Positions 55,435 through 63,904 of a DNA stretch of 64,000 nt are shown here, in pieces. The DNA is from Pelagibius sp. CAU 1746 (GTDB lineage: Bacteria; Pseudomonadota; Alphaproteobacteria; Kiloniellales; Kiloniellaceae). The stretch lies in NCBI RefSeq assembly GCF_039839785.1, contig NZ_JBDOQT010000001.1, forward strand, positions 868,001 to 932,000. The letters run 5' to 3'. The stretch's first letter is position 1; every line of letters starts with the position of its first letter. Made by a program: the position numbers and the translations under genes. The notes under the pieces were generated by a model. It saw only the letters and a list, made by a program, of their open reading frames with translations, was not told where the DNA came from and searched no databases.

Positions 55435-56254
55435 GGCGGATCTCCTGCGCGGCGCGCGGCCGGCCTTGGGTCTCGGCCGCCGCGTCGCGGGCCCAGAGAT
55501 AGAAGGCGTCGTAGAGTGCCATGGCGGCCTCGAGCTGCGCCAGATCGTCCGCGTGGCGCCGCGACAGGCCCAGGCAGGCGGCGCGCAGTCCGGCGGACTC
55601 CGCCGCCAGTTCCGGCCGCCCGGTGTCGGCGCCGCGCACCACGGTGGCGAGGCGCTCCAGCGCCGGGGTGGCGAGGCCGAGCTCCTCGACCATGGTGTCG
55701 AAGCTGCAGCCCTCGCCGCGGTGACCCCAGAAGGCGCCGTCGATGTCGAAGGCCGCGGCGCCGAAGCGCTCGGCCACCGCCGCCACCTCAGACGGCGCGA
55801 CGTAGAGGAAGACCGCATCGGGGTCGACGAAGCGGCGGATCAGCCAGGGGCAGGCCAGGCGGTCGACCTTCGGCCTGGCGCGGGTGACCCAGAGGGTGCG
55901 GCCCTGCGCGTCGCGCGGTGGCAGTCGGTCTTGCGGGATCAGCGGCAGGCCGGCGGCGATCCAGCCCTGGAAGCCGCCTTCCAGAACCATCGCCCGGGCG
56001 CCCGCGTGCCGCAGCCAGGCGGCGGCGCCCTGGCTGATCTTCAGCCCGCGCTCGCAGTAGACGACGGCCTCTTCGCCCGCAAATTCGGCAGCCCACTCTG
56101 CGGCGGCGAGGCCGGGGCGGTTGAGGGCCGTGGGAAGCCGGCGGGGGTCGGCGGCGAGATCCTCCTCGATGCGCGCATCGATAACGCGCGGCGCGCCGGC
56201 GCTGCCGAGGCGGTCGAAAAGTTCTTGTGGTGATATCAGCGTTTGGTCAGGCAT
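55424..56254 (-). CDS. Rhodanese-ChrB C-terminal domain fusion protein
   Basis: 276 residues from ATG 56254 behind GGAAGGAA. The first about 110 residues are a rhodanese domain (PQELFDRLGSAGAPRVIDARIEEDLA, with the catalytic position VVYCERG). The rest is the ChrB C-terminal domain: WVTRARPKVDRLACPWLIRRFVDPDAVFLYVAPSEV and FDIDGAFWGHRGEGCSFDTMV. The usual ChrB regulatory N-terminus is missing, so it may be enzymatic (chromate or thiol handling). It overlaps chrA and is surely co-expressed. Confidence 0.88.
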   Translation of the reverse strand: MPDQTLISPQELFDRLGSAGAPRVIDARIEEDLAADPRRLPTALNRPGLAAAEWAAEFAGEEAVVYCERGLKISQGAAAWLRHAGARAMVLEGGFQGWIAAGLPLIPQDRLPPRDAQGRTLWVTRARPKVDRLACPWLIRRFVDPDAVFLYVAPSEVAAVAERFGAAAFDIDGAFWGHRGEGCSFDTMVEELGLATPALERLATVVRGADTGRPELAAESAGLRAACLGLSRRHADDLAQLEAAMALYDAFYLWARDAAAETQGRPRAAQEIRHAQ

Positions 56255-56391
56255 GCGCGTTCCTTCCTTCAAGCAGGACCAGAACGCGATTCTTGGGCAC
56301 ACCGTTTCGGACTGGCCGCCTGACGGGGAGATCGCGGACCCCCGAGGGCCGGGATTAAAACGCCGGTTGCGACCGCATGTCAAGTAAAGCG

Positions 56392-56769
56392 TCAGCGCCA
56401 GTAGGCCAGGGCGTCCTGCAATTCGCGCGCATGGCAAGCGGCGGCCTCGGGCCCCTGGTCGGGCCCCGCATAGCGGCCCAGTTGGTTCAGAAGCTGGAAG
56501 AAGCCGCGGCCCGGGATGCCGTCGCCCGCGGCGTTCCTCTGCGCCCGGCTGACCGCCAGGGCCGCCAGCAGCGGCCGCCCGGCGGCATGGTCGTCGCGCA
56601 CCAGGGCCTCCAGCAGTTCGGTCAGGCGGTGGATGGCATGGGGGCCGGGAAAGGCGACGCGCCAGGCCAGGTCCTGATAGGTGACCGTCTCGCCCGCCTT
56701 GGCACAGGCGGTCAACTCACGGCGCAAGGCTTGCAGCAGACTCTGGTCGTCGGCGTGTGTTTCGGTCAT
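56392..56769 (-). CDS. Conserved hypothetical protein
   Basis: 125 residues. Opens with an acidic helix, then GETVTYQDLAWRVAFPGPHAIHRLTELLEALVRDDHAAGRPLLAALAVSRAQRN and GIPGRGFFQLLNQLGRY. The pattern resembles a winged-helix or MGMT-like DNA-binding module, but I cannot name a family with confidence. It is divergent from the epimerase gene, with 36 bp between starts. Confidence 0.72.
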   Translation of the reverse strand: MTETHADDQSLLQALRRELTACAKAGETVTYQDLAWRVAFPGPHAIHRLTELLEALVRDDHAAGRPLLAALAVSRAQRNAAGDGIPGRGFFQLLNQLGRYAGPDQGPEAAACHARELQDALAYWR

Positions 56770-56805
56770 GGTGCGGGTCCGGTTTCCCTGGAACGCAGAG
56801 TTGCA

Positions 56806-57789
56806 ATGAAAGTACTGGTTACAGGCAGCGCAGGTTATCTGGGCGAGGCGCTGGTGCGCAGCCTGCGGCAGCGCGGGGACCAGGTCGAGGGCCTGGACAT
56901 CCTTGCCTCGCCCTGTACGACCCGGCAAGGTTCGCTGACCGACCGGGCCTTCGTCCGTCGCTGCTTGCGGGACGTTGCGACGGTCTATCATGCGGCCACG
57001 CTGCACAAGCCTCATGTGGCGACGCACAGCCGCCAGGACTTCATCGACACCAACATCACCGGCACCTTGAACCTGTTGGAAGAAGCGGTGGAGGCGGGCG
57101 TCGGGGCCTTCGTCTTCACCAGCACCACCAGCGTTTTCGGTGATGCTCTGGTGCCGCCGCCCGGTGAGCCCGCGGCCTGGATCACCGAGGAGGTGGCGCC
57201 GGTGCCGAAGAACATCTACGGCGTCACCAAGACGGCGGCCGAGAATCTGTGCCAGCTTTTCCATCGCCGTTTCGGCCTGCCGGTCGTGGTGCTGCGGACG
57301 TCGCGCTTCTTTCCGGAGCCCGACGACAGCCCGGCGATGCGGGACGGCTATGCGGATGCCAACGTCAAGGCGAACGAGTTCCTGGCGCGCCGGGTCGACA
57401 TCGAGGATGCGGTGACGGTGCACCTGCTGGCGGCCGAACGCGCCGCGGCCCTTGGCTTCGGGCGCTACATCGTCAGCGCGACTACGCCCTTCGGGCCCGA
57501 TGATCTGCCTGAGCTGCGCCGCGATGCTGCCGCAGTGGTGCGCCGCCTTGTGCCGGCCTACGAAAACCTCTATGCCGCGCACGGTTGGCGGATGTTTCCG
57601 TCCCTCGACCGGGTCTACGTGAACGCCAAGGCGCGCGACGAGCTGGGCTGGCGCCCAACGTACGACTTCGCCCAGGTCGTCGCGGATCTGGCAGCGGGCC
57701 GCCCGCTTGGTAGCGCGCTGGCGCGCGAGATCGGCTCCAAGAGCTACCACGCCGAGGTCTTCGCTGAAGGCCCCTATCCGGTGGAGTGA
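56806..57789 (+). CDS. NAD-dependent epimerase/dehydratase (extended SDR)
   Basis: 327 residues from ATG 56806. The Rossmann motif is GSAGYLGEALVRSL (about 7-20); the active site is NIYGVTKTAAENL (Tyr-x3-Lys), and VVLRTSRFF precedes the substrate domain. Typical of UDP-sugar or 3-beta-HSD-like epimerases; substrate unknown. The flavoprotein gene follows five bases after the stop. Confidence 0.9.
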   Translation: MKVLVTGSAGYLGEALVRSLRQRGDQVEGLDILASPCTTRQGSLTDRAFVRRCLRDVATVYHAATLHKPHVATHSRQDFIDTNITGTLNLLEEAVEAGVGAFVFTSTTSVFGDALVPPPGEPAAWITEEVAPVPKNIYGVTKTAAENLCQLFHRRFGLPVVVLRTSRFFPEPDDSPAMRDGYADANVKANEFLARRVDIEDAVTVHLLAAERAAALGFGRYIVSATTPFGPDDLPELRRDAAAVVRRLVPAYENLYAAHGWRMFPSLDRVYVNAKARDELGWRPTYDFAQVVADLAAGRPLGSALAREIGSKSYHAEVFAEGPYPVE

Positions 57790-57793
57790 CGAC

Positions 57794-58972
57794 TTGCGCA
57801 GCTTCGATGTCATCATCCTCGGCGCCGGGGCTGCCGGCCTCATGGCCGCCATCGAGGCGGGGCGGCGCGGCCGCGCGGTGCTGGTGATCGAGAAATCGAA
57901 GAAGCCGGCGGAGAAGATCCGCATCTCCGGCGGCGGGCGCTGCAACTTCACCAACCTCCATTGCGCCCCGGCGAACTACCTCTCCGACAATCCGCGCTTC
58001 TGCGTCTCGGCGCTGAAGCGCTACACCCAGCAGGACTTCCTCGCGCGGGTCGAGGCCGCGGGCATCGCCTGGCACGAGAAGACGCTGGGCCAGCTGTTCT
58101 GCGACGGTTCTTCGCAGCAGATCATCGATCTGCTGCTGGGCGACTGCGCGGCGGCCGGCGTCGAGTTGATGGCGGAGACGGCGGTGACGCGGGTCGAGCG
58201 GCGCGAGGCGCGCTTCCAGGTCGCGACGGACAAGGGCGACTTTGACTGTGAGTCCCTGGTGGTCGCCACCGGCGGACCGTCGATCCCGAAGATGGGCGCG
58301 ACCGGTTTCGCCTATGACTTGGCGGAACAGTTCGGCCTCCAGGTGGTGCCGCCGCGCCCGGCGCTGGTGCCCTTTACCTTCGACCCGCTGGTGCTGGAGC
58401 AACTGAAACCCTTGAGCGGCGTCTCCGCCGAGGCGGTGGTGTCCTGCGGCAAGGTGTCATTCCGCGAAGCGCTGCTTTTCACCCACCGGGGCCTCAGCGG
58501 CCCGGCGATCCTGCAGATCTCCAGCTACTGGCGGCCGGGCCAGGAGATCGTTGTCGACCTGCTGCCCGGCCGCGACGCCTTCGCGGAACTGCGCCAAGCG
58601 CGCGGCGACAAGCCGAAACTGGAACTGCACAACCTGCTGTCGGAATGGCTGCCGCGCCGCCTCGCGGCGATGATCTGCGAGGAGGCGGGCATCGACGGAC
58701 GCCTGGCCGACCTCTCCGACAAGAAGCTGCGCCAGGTGGGCGAGAGGCTGAACCGCTGGCGCCTGAAGCCCGGCGGCACCGAGGGCTACCGCACCGCGGA
58801 GGTGACGGCCGGCGGCGTCGACACCGACGGGATCTCCTCCAAGACCTTCGAGGCGAAGTCGGTTCCCGGCCTCTACTTCATCGGCGAGTGCCTGGACGTT
58901 ACCGGCTGGCTCGGCGGCTACAATTTCCAGTGGGCCTGGTCCTCCGGCCACGCGGCGGGGCAGGCGGTCTGA
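57794..58972 (+). CDS. HI0933 family FAD-dependent oxidoreductase
   Basis: 392 residues from TTG 57794; GGAG lies seven bases upstream. FAD-binding SFDVIILGAGAAGLMAAIEAGRRGRAVLVIEKS, then KIRISGGGRCNFTNLHCAPANYLSDNP, FTHRGLSGPAILQISSYW and VTAGGVDTDGISSKTFEAKSVPGLYFIGECLDVTGWLGGYNFQWAWSSG, all hallmarks of the HI0933/YhiN family. The reaction is unknown. Probably co-transcribed with the epimerase. Confidence 0.93.
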   Translation: MRSFDVIILGAGAAGLMAAIEAGRRGRAVLVIEKSKKPAEKIRISGGGRCNFTNLHCAPANYLSDNPRFCVSALKRYTQQDFLARVEAAGIAWHEKTLGQLFCDGSSQQIIDLLLGDCAAAGVELMAETAVTRVERREARFQVATDKGDFDCESLVVATGGPSIPKMGATGFAYDLAEQFGLQVVPPRPALVPFTFDPLVLEQLKPLSGVSAEAVVSCGKVSFREALLFTHRGLSGPAILQISSYWRPGQEIVVDLLPGRDAFAELRQARGDKPKLELHNLLSEWLPRRLAAMICEEAGIDGRLADLSDKKLRQVGERLNRWRLKPGGTEGYRTAEVTAGGVDTDGISSKTFEAKSVPGLYFIGECLDVTGWLGGYNFQWAWSSGHAAGQAV

Positions 58973-59048
58973 CGTCCGCTTTCGATTGCGGCCGGCGCCG
59001 CGCGTTCCTATCTGATCTCTCGAACGCAAGAGAGCGGAGAGAGAGTCG

Positions 59049-59783
59049 ATGAATCCCCAGAGTCTTCTTGAACAGTTTCTCGGCCCCCAGGCCGGCCGGT
59101 CGGCCGGCGGCATGGTGGACAGCGCAAAGGAAAGGCTGGCCGGCAGCGGCATGGGCGGTGTGGCTGGCGGGCTCGCCGCCGGCGGCGTGCTGGGGCTTCT
59201 GATCGGCAGCAAGAAGGCGCGCAAGACCGTCGGCAAGCTGGCCGGCGGCGCCGTGGGCTACGGTGGCGCGGCGGTGCTCGGCGCGCTGGCCTTCAAGGCC
59301 TACCAGAACTGGCAGGCCGGCAAGCAGGCGCCGCAGGCAGGCGCCGCGCCGGCTCCGGCGACACTCCCCGGCGCGCCGCCGCCGGCGGGTTCCAGGTTCT
59401 TGCCGGAAACCGCGCCGGCCAATGACGGGCGCCCCTTCGAGCTGGCGCTGGTGCTGGCCATGATCGCGGCCGCCAATGCCGACGGCCACATCGGCCCCGA
59501 GGAGCAAAAGACCATCTTCGACAAGGTCGGCCAGTTGCCGCTGGATGCAGAGGCCAAGGGCTTCGTCTTCGACGCCCTGGCCAAGCCCCCCAGCCTGCAG
59601 GACATCGCCGGGCTCGCCCAGGGGCCGGAACAGGCCGCCGAGCTGTGGCTGGCCTCGCGCATCGCCATAGATCCCGATCATCCGATGGAGCAGGCCTATC
59701 TGGAGGCCCTGGCCGGCCGTCTCGCGCTGCCGGCCGAATTGGTCCAGCACCTGGAAGGTCAAGCGGCCGCCGCGATGGCCTGA
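59049..59783 (+). CDS. DUF533 (YebE-like) family protein
   Basis: 244 residues. Glycine-rich N-terminus with a hydrophobic stretch (MGGVAGGLAAGGVLGLLIGSKKARKTVGKLAGGAVGYGGAAVLGALAFKAYQNWQ), a Pro/Ala linker, and a helical TerB-like domain (LALVLAMIAAANADGHIGPEEQKTIFDKVGQLPLDAEAKGFV). TerB-like domains bind divalent metal in related proteins. Monocistronic. Confidence 0.9.
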   Translation: MNPQSLLEQFLGPQAGRSAGGMVDSAKERLAGSGMGGVAGGLAAGGVLGLLIGSKKARKTVGKLAGGAVGYGGAAVLGALAFKAYQNWQAGKQAPQAGAAPAPATLPGAPPPAGSRFLPETAPANDGRPFELALVLAMIAAANADGHIGPEEQKTIFDKVGQLPLDAEAKGFVFDALAKPPSLQDIAGLAQGPEQAAELWLASRIAIDPDHPMEQAYLEALAGRLALPAELVQHLEGQAAAAMA

Positions 59784-59895
59784 TTGCCGCCGCGCCGCTT
59801 GCCCGCGGCGCGGCTTTTGGCGAAACTCCGGCCCGCTCGACCGACTAAGAGCTGCCTGAAGGCGCGCCGTCCCGTTAATCTCAGCGAGGCCCCCG

Positions 59896-61095
59896 ATGCC
59901 GAAGTTCAAGACCCTCGACGACCTGGATGTCGCCGGCAAGACCGTGCTGCTCCGCGTCGACTTCAACGTGCCCATGGCCGACGGTAAGGTCACGGACGCG
60001 ACGCGCATCGAGCGCGCGGCGCCGACCATCCGGGACCTGACGGCCAAGGGCGCCAAGGTCTTGCTGCTCTCCCACTTCGGCCGGCCCAAGGGCAAGCCGA
60101 ACCCGGAGATGTCGCTGAAGCCGCTTGTGCCCGCCGTCTCCCAGGTGCTGGGCCAGGAGGTCGCCTTCGCCGAAGACTGCATCGGCGCGCCCGCCGAGGC
60201 GGTCGCCAAGGGTTTGAAGGACGGTGGCGTCGCCCTGCTGGAGAATCTGCGCTTCCATGCGGGCGAGGAGGCCAACGACCCGGACTTCGCCGAGGCCCTG
60301 GCGGCGCTGGGCGATGCCTATGTGAGCGACGCCTTCTCCGCCGCGCACCGCGCCCATGCCTCCACCGAGGGCGTGGCGCGCCTGCTGCCGGCGGCGGCCG
60401 GGCGCCTTATGCAGGCGGAACTGGAGCATCTGGCCGCGGCGCTGGAAAAGCCGAAGCGGCCGGTGGCGGCCATCGTCGGCGGCGCCAAGATCTCCACCAA
60501 GCTCGACCTGCTGGGCAACCTGGTGGCCAAGGTCGACGTGCTGGTGATCGGCGGCGGCATGGCCAACACTTTCCTGAACGCCGTCGGCGTAGACGTCGGC
60601 AAGTCGCTCTGCGAGCACGACCTGGCGGAGACGGCGAGAGACATCCTCGCCAAGGCCAAGGCCGCCGGCTGCGACGTGGTGCTGCCGACCGACGCGGTGG
60701 TGGCCGGCGAGTTCAAGGCCGGCGCCGCCAACGAGACGGTCTCGGTGAAGGCGGTGCCGGCGGACAAGATGATCCTCGACTGCGGCCCGGCGACGGCCGA
60801 GCATCTGGCCAAGCGCCTGGCGGCCTGCGCCACCCTGGTGTGGAACGGACCCTTGGGGGCTTTTGAAATTCCGCCCTTCGACGCGGCGACCAACGCGGTG
60901 GCCCAGGCGGCGGCCAAGCTGACCAGGGACGGCAAGCTGCTGACCGTGGCCGGCGGCGGCGACACCGTGGCGGCGCTGGCCCACGCCGGGGCGATCGACG
61001 ACTTCTCCTACGTTTCGACGGCGGGCGGCGCCTTCCTGGAATGGCTCGAAGGCAAGACCCTGCCCGGCGTGAAGGCCCTGGAAGACGCGGCTTGA
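59896..61095 (+). CDS. pgk: Phosphoglycerate kinase
   Basis: 399 residues. [67 protein letters not shown], the hinge [18 protein letters not shown] and the nucleotide loop [16 protein letters not shown] are all canonical. It transfers phosphate between 1,3-bisphosphoglycerate and ADP in glycolysis. It lacks the usual neighbours gap and fba in this window. Confidence 0.98.
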   Translation: MPKFKTLDDLDVAGKTVLLRVDFNVPMADGKVTDATRIERAAPTIRDLTAKGAKVLLLSHFGRPKGKPNPEMSLKPLVPAVSQVLGQEVAFAEDCIGAPAEAVAKGLKDGGVALLENLRFHAGEEANDPDFAEALAALGDAYVSDAFSAAHRAHASTEGVARLLPAAAGRLMQAELEHLAAALEKPKRPVAAIVGGAKISTKLDLLGNLVAKVDVLVIGGGMANTFLNAVGVDVGKSLCEHDLAETARDILAKAKAAGCDVVLPTDAVVAGEFKAGAANETVSVKAVPADKMILDCGPATAEHLAKRLAACATLVWNGPLGAFEIPPFDAATNAVAQAAAKLTRDGKLLTVAGGGDTVAALAHAGAIDDFSYVSTAGGAFLEWLEGKTLPGVKALEDAA

Positions 61096-61107
61096 TCTAG
61101 GTCGGAT

Positions 61108-61148
61108 CACGATTGGACGGAGCCGCAATGTGGCCCCGTCCAATCGTG
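61108..61148. terminator. 13-bp perfect hairpin downstream of pgk
   Basis: CACGATTGGACGG pairs with CCGTCCAATCGTG around a 15-base loop. It lacks a T-run and overlaps the left end of repeat copy 3. It probably protects or ends the pgk mRNA and could also serve the converging RidA transcript. Confidence 0.55.
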
Positions 61149-61236
61149 TGAATCCGATCGATCTCGAAGGCATAGAGCAGCTTCACAGAGCCGATGGATC
61201 GCCTTCGGCGGTTCCCGCCGGCCCTGATCGGCCCTA
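61143..61236. repeat. Dispersed structured intergenic repeat, copy 3
   Basis: About 94 bp beginning ATCGTGTGAATCCGATCGATC and ending CCCTGATCGGCCCTA. Same arms as copies 1 and 2, with GGATCGCC-TTC-GGCGGTTCC. Its right end is the stop codon (CTA on the plus strand) of the RidA gene. Confidence 0.7.
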
Positions 61237-61731
61237 GTCGAGAACGGCCACGGCATCGACCTCGAAGAGCATCCCATCGAGGGCGAGGCGCGGCACGGGC
61301 ACGAGGGTCTGCGCCGGCAAGGCGTCGCCGAAGGTCTGCTTCACGGCCTCAGTCATCGCACCGAGTTTGGATTGGTCGTAGTCGACGACATAGGTCGTGA
61401 TCTTCGTGACCTGGCCGGGCTTCGCACCCACGGCGTCGAGCGCGCTGCGCAGGTTGGCATAGGCCTGTTCGACCTGATCCGAGAATTGCGGCGACAGCTT
61501 GCCGTTCGCGTCTTCGCCCCCTTGGCCGGCGATATAGGCGATACGGCTGCCGCCCGTGGCGACGACCGCGTGGCTGTATCCGTTCGGGGCTGGGTCGTAG
61601 AGGCCTGCGGGGTTGACGATGGCGGTCGTGGCTTTGGTTTCCTGGGCGCTCGCGTCCGATGAAGCCGAGATCAGCATGATTGACATCACTCCCATTGCTG
61701 TTGCCGGTCGGAATAGGGTCGTTCTTTGCAT
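61234..61731 (-). CDS. RidA family protein with signal peptide
   Basis: 165 residues. A signal peptide covers about 1-30 (cleavage near SDASAQE), which is unusual because RidA/YjgF enamine deaminases act in the cytosol. The mature part has NGYSHAVVATGGSRIAYIAGQGGEDANGKL, QVEQAYANLRSALDAVGAKPGQVTKITTYVVD and LVPVPRLALDGMLFEVDAVAVL. The conserved catalytic Arg of active RidA is not evident in the expected CEVE-x-R-type region. Possibly a periplasmic imine-binding relative. Confidence 0.87.
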   Translation of the reverse strand: MQRTTLFRPATAMGVMSIMLISASSDASAQETKATTAIVNPAGLYDPAPNGYSHAVVATGGSRIAYIAGQGGEDANGKLSPQFSDQVEQAYANLRSALDAVGAKPGQVTKITTYVVDYDQSKLGAMTEAVKQTFGDALPAQTLVPVPRLALDGMLFEVDAVAVLD

Positions 61732-61838
61732 GCCTATGCCTTGTCCGTGGTTGATTGCTCCCCCATTGACGATCGGGCGGGCGTTCTTGTGACGTCCCGT
61801 CTGGTGCGATGGTGCTGGAAAGCGTGGCCTGATCGTAT

Positions 61839-61863
61839 CCCCGCTCCCCTTGCGGGAGCGGGG
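61839..61863. terminator. 10-bp perfect hairpin after the LysE gene
   Basis: CCCCGCTCCC pairs with GGGAGCGGGG around CTTGC, five bases beyond the LysE stop. No T-run. Confidence 0.5.
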
Positions 61864-61867
61864 CAGG

Positions 61868-62497
61868 CTAGTTCAGCCGCGCGGTCAGGATCTTGATGCC
61901 GGCGGCGGCGAAGGCGACGGCGAAGACCGCTTCGAACCAGCGGCGCAGCTTGGCGTAGCCGGCGGTCATCGGCGGACTGGAGAACAGCAGGGCGTAGCCG
62001 TGGAAGACGACGAGGCTCTGGATGCCGATGGCGGCGATGACCACGGCCAGGGTGGCGGGCGAAGATCCCGCCGGCACGCCGACCGCGTAGAGCGAACCGA
62101 AGAAGAGGATCGCCTTCGGGTTGGTCAGATGCAGCAGCAGGCCGCGCCGGTAGGCCGCGGTCAGCGTCGGGGCGAGGATCTTCGTCGCCGCCGGGGCGTC
62201 GGGCTTGAGGGCCGAGCGCGCCGACTTCACGGCCAGGAAGATCAGGTAGGCGGCGCCGAGGTAGCGCATCGCCTCGAAGGCCCAGGCGTTGGCCAGCATG
62301 ACGACGCTGAGGCCCGCCGCCGCGGCGATGGACCAGGTGAGCGAGCCGGTGGTGACGCCGGCGGCAAGGGCCAGGCCATAGCGCCGGCCGGAGGCCATGG
62401 AGGTGCCCGCGATGGCCAGGGTCGCCGGGCCGGGGCTTCCGGTCGCGATCAGCGCGGCCAGCAGGATGAGAGGCAGGTTCACGTCACCGGTGATCAC
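61868..62497 (-). CDS. LysE family exporter
   Basis: 209 residues from GTG 62497 with GGAAGAA upstream. Six hydrophobic segments; LIATGSPGPATLAIAGTSMASGRRYGLALAAGVTTG is the LysE/RhtB signature and LHLTNPKAILFFGSLY the second conserved block. It exports amino acids or similar metabolites. Probably a separate unit from the downstream ridA gene. Confidence 0.9.
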   Translation of the reverse strand: MITGDVNLPLILLAALIATGSPGPATLAIAGTSMASGRRYGLALAAGVTTGSLTWSIAAAAGLSVVMLANAWAFEAMRYLGAAYLIFLAVKSARSALKPDAPAATKILAPTLTAAYRRGLLLHLTNPKAILFFGSLYAVGVPAGSSPATLAVVIAAIGIQSLVVFHGYALLFSSPPMTAGYAKLRRWFEAVFAVAFAAAGIKILTARLN

Positions 62498-62508
62498 TTC
62501 TTCCTTTC

Positions 62509-62677
62509 CTCTCCCCTCTCGGGCGAGGGGTGCGTGGGCTTGGCGAGCGAGGCGAGTTTAGCCGAAGCCGGGCGAGGAGGCAGCAGTCTTGCCGGGCCTT
62601 TGACGATAGAGTTGCCTCGTTCCCTCTCATCCCCCCGCTTTTGCTTGGGCCCCTCCCTCGCCGAGGGCGGGGAAGAG
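62509..62677. repeat. Inverted-repeat-bounded intergenic element
   Basis: About 168 bp filling the gap upstream of the LysE gene. The left end CTCCCCTCTCGGGCGAGGGG (62511-62530) and the right end CCCCTCCCTCGCCGAGGGCG (from 62650) are imperfect inverted copies. There is no gene inside. It resembles palindromic repeats common between alphaproteobacterial genes. Confidence 0.5.
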
Positions 62678-62680
62678 ATA

Positions 62681-63904
62681 CTAGCCGATGGCGCGCATGG
62701 CCTTCATGTTCTGGATCAGCTCGGCGACGGCGGCCTCGGTCATCTCGGGAAACTGAGACTTCAGCGCCGCGGCGCTCACCGTGTCGCGGCTCATGATGAA
62801 GCTGACCTGGCTGGCGATGTCGCCCGGCACCTCGACGTGCTGCTTGCCGTCGGTGAGGACCGGGCGGCCGTTCTGCTGCACCACGCGCACGGTCTTGCTG
62901 ACGCGGTAGCTCTCGCCCGCGCCGGCGGCCTGACTTGTCTGTCGCGCGAGGGCCGGGGCGCAGGGAATCTTCACCTGGTTCACCAGGTCGTAGCTCTTGA
63001 ATTCGTAGGGCCAGTCTTCGACCGCTTTCACGGCGGCCTGCCGCGCGGCCTTGCCGGCGAGGATCTGCTCGGCCTTCTTGCCGATCTTCTTCAAGAGTTT
63101 GCCCAGCGCCTCGTCGTCGGCCTTGTGCGGCAGGTCGGCGCGCAGCTCCGGGTCCAGCACCGCCGCTTCCCAGATGATGCCCAGCAGGTCCAGCGGCTTG
63201 GGCAGGGTGACGCCGAAGGCGATGTGCAGGGCGCCGTTCTCCGAGGCCAGGGCGTCGTGATAGAGGCCGCGCGGAATGTAGAGCAGGTCGCCCGGCTGCA
63301 TCAGCACTTTCTCCGCCACTTCGCCGGCGCGGCGCTCCCTTTCGCTGTCGCCGAACTGGAAGCTGGGGTGGTTGATCGGCGTATCTTCGCGGTTCTCGTA
63401 GATGTTCCAGACCTTTTCGCCGTTGCAGTGCACGGCGAAGACCTCGTGTACGTCGCAGTGCGGTCCGAAGGCCTGGTGCTGCGACATCGAGAAGTAGACG
63501 TTGGCCTGGCTCCTGCCGCCGGTCGCCTCCTGCAGTTCGTTGGCGAACTGGCGCACACCCGGCGCCAGGGCGTCGATGTCGTTCAATACCACCGAGGCGC
63601 CCTTGCCGATCCAGTCCTGCACCAGGTCCGGGTCGGGGCGCAGCGCGCTGCCGTCGCCGCCCAGCGCCAGGGTGCGCGTGCAGTAATCGGGCACCGGCAC
63701 CGGATTGCGGTCCATGACCAGCTTCAGGGTCTGCGGCGACCAGACGGAGGTCATCGACATGAGCGAGTTGAGCCCCGCCAGGGTCATGATCGCGGCGCTG
63801 CGCTCCGGCGTGCCCTTCACGTGCAGGTGCTTCTTGCCGAAGTAGTCCCGGAAGAAGGTTTCGCTACCGACCGGTGCGAGCAAGCTGTCGAGAAGAGAGG
63901 TCAT
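62681..63904 (-). CDS. JmjC/cupin-4 domain oxygenase-like protein
   Basis: 407 residues from ATG 63904. The cupin-4 domain (PF08007) contains the iron-binding HxD in FGPHCDVHEVFAVH and the distal His in IPRGLYHDALAS, with GKKHLHVKGTPERS near the start. Family members such as YcfD/RoxA hydroxylate ribosomal protein uL16. The C-terminal 150 residues are a winged-helix-like region (PEMTEAAVAELIQNMKAMRAIG). A ribosomal target is inferred from the family, not shown. Confidence 0.87.
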   Translation of the reverse strand: MTSLLDSLLAPVGSETFFRDYFGKKHLHVKGTPERSAAIMTLAGLNSLMSMTSVWSPQTLKLVMDRNPVPVPDYCTRTLALGGDGSALRPDPDLVQDWIGKGASVVLNDIDALAPGVRQFANELQEATGGRSQANVYFSMSQHQAFGPHCDVHEVFAVHCNGEKVWNIYENREDTPINHPSFQFGDSERERRAGEVAEKVLMQPGDLLYIPRGLYHDALASENGALHIAFGVTLPKPLDLLGIIWEAAVLDPELRADLPHKADDEALGKLLKKIGKKAEQILAGKAARQAAVKAVEDWPYEFKSYDLVNQVKIPCAPALARQTSQAAGAGESYRVSKTVRVVQQNGRPVLTDGKQHVEVPGDIASQVSFIMSRDTVSAAALKSQFPEMTEAAVAELIQNMKAMRAIG

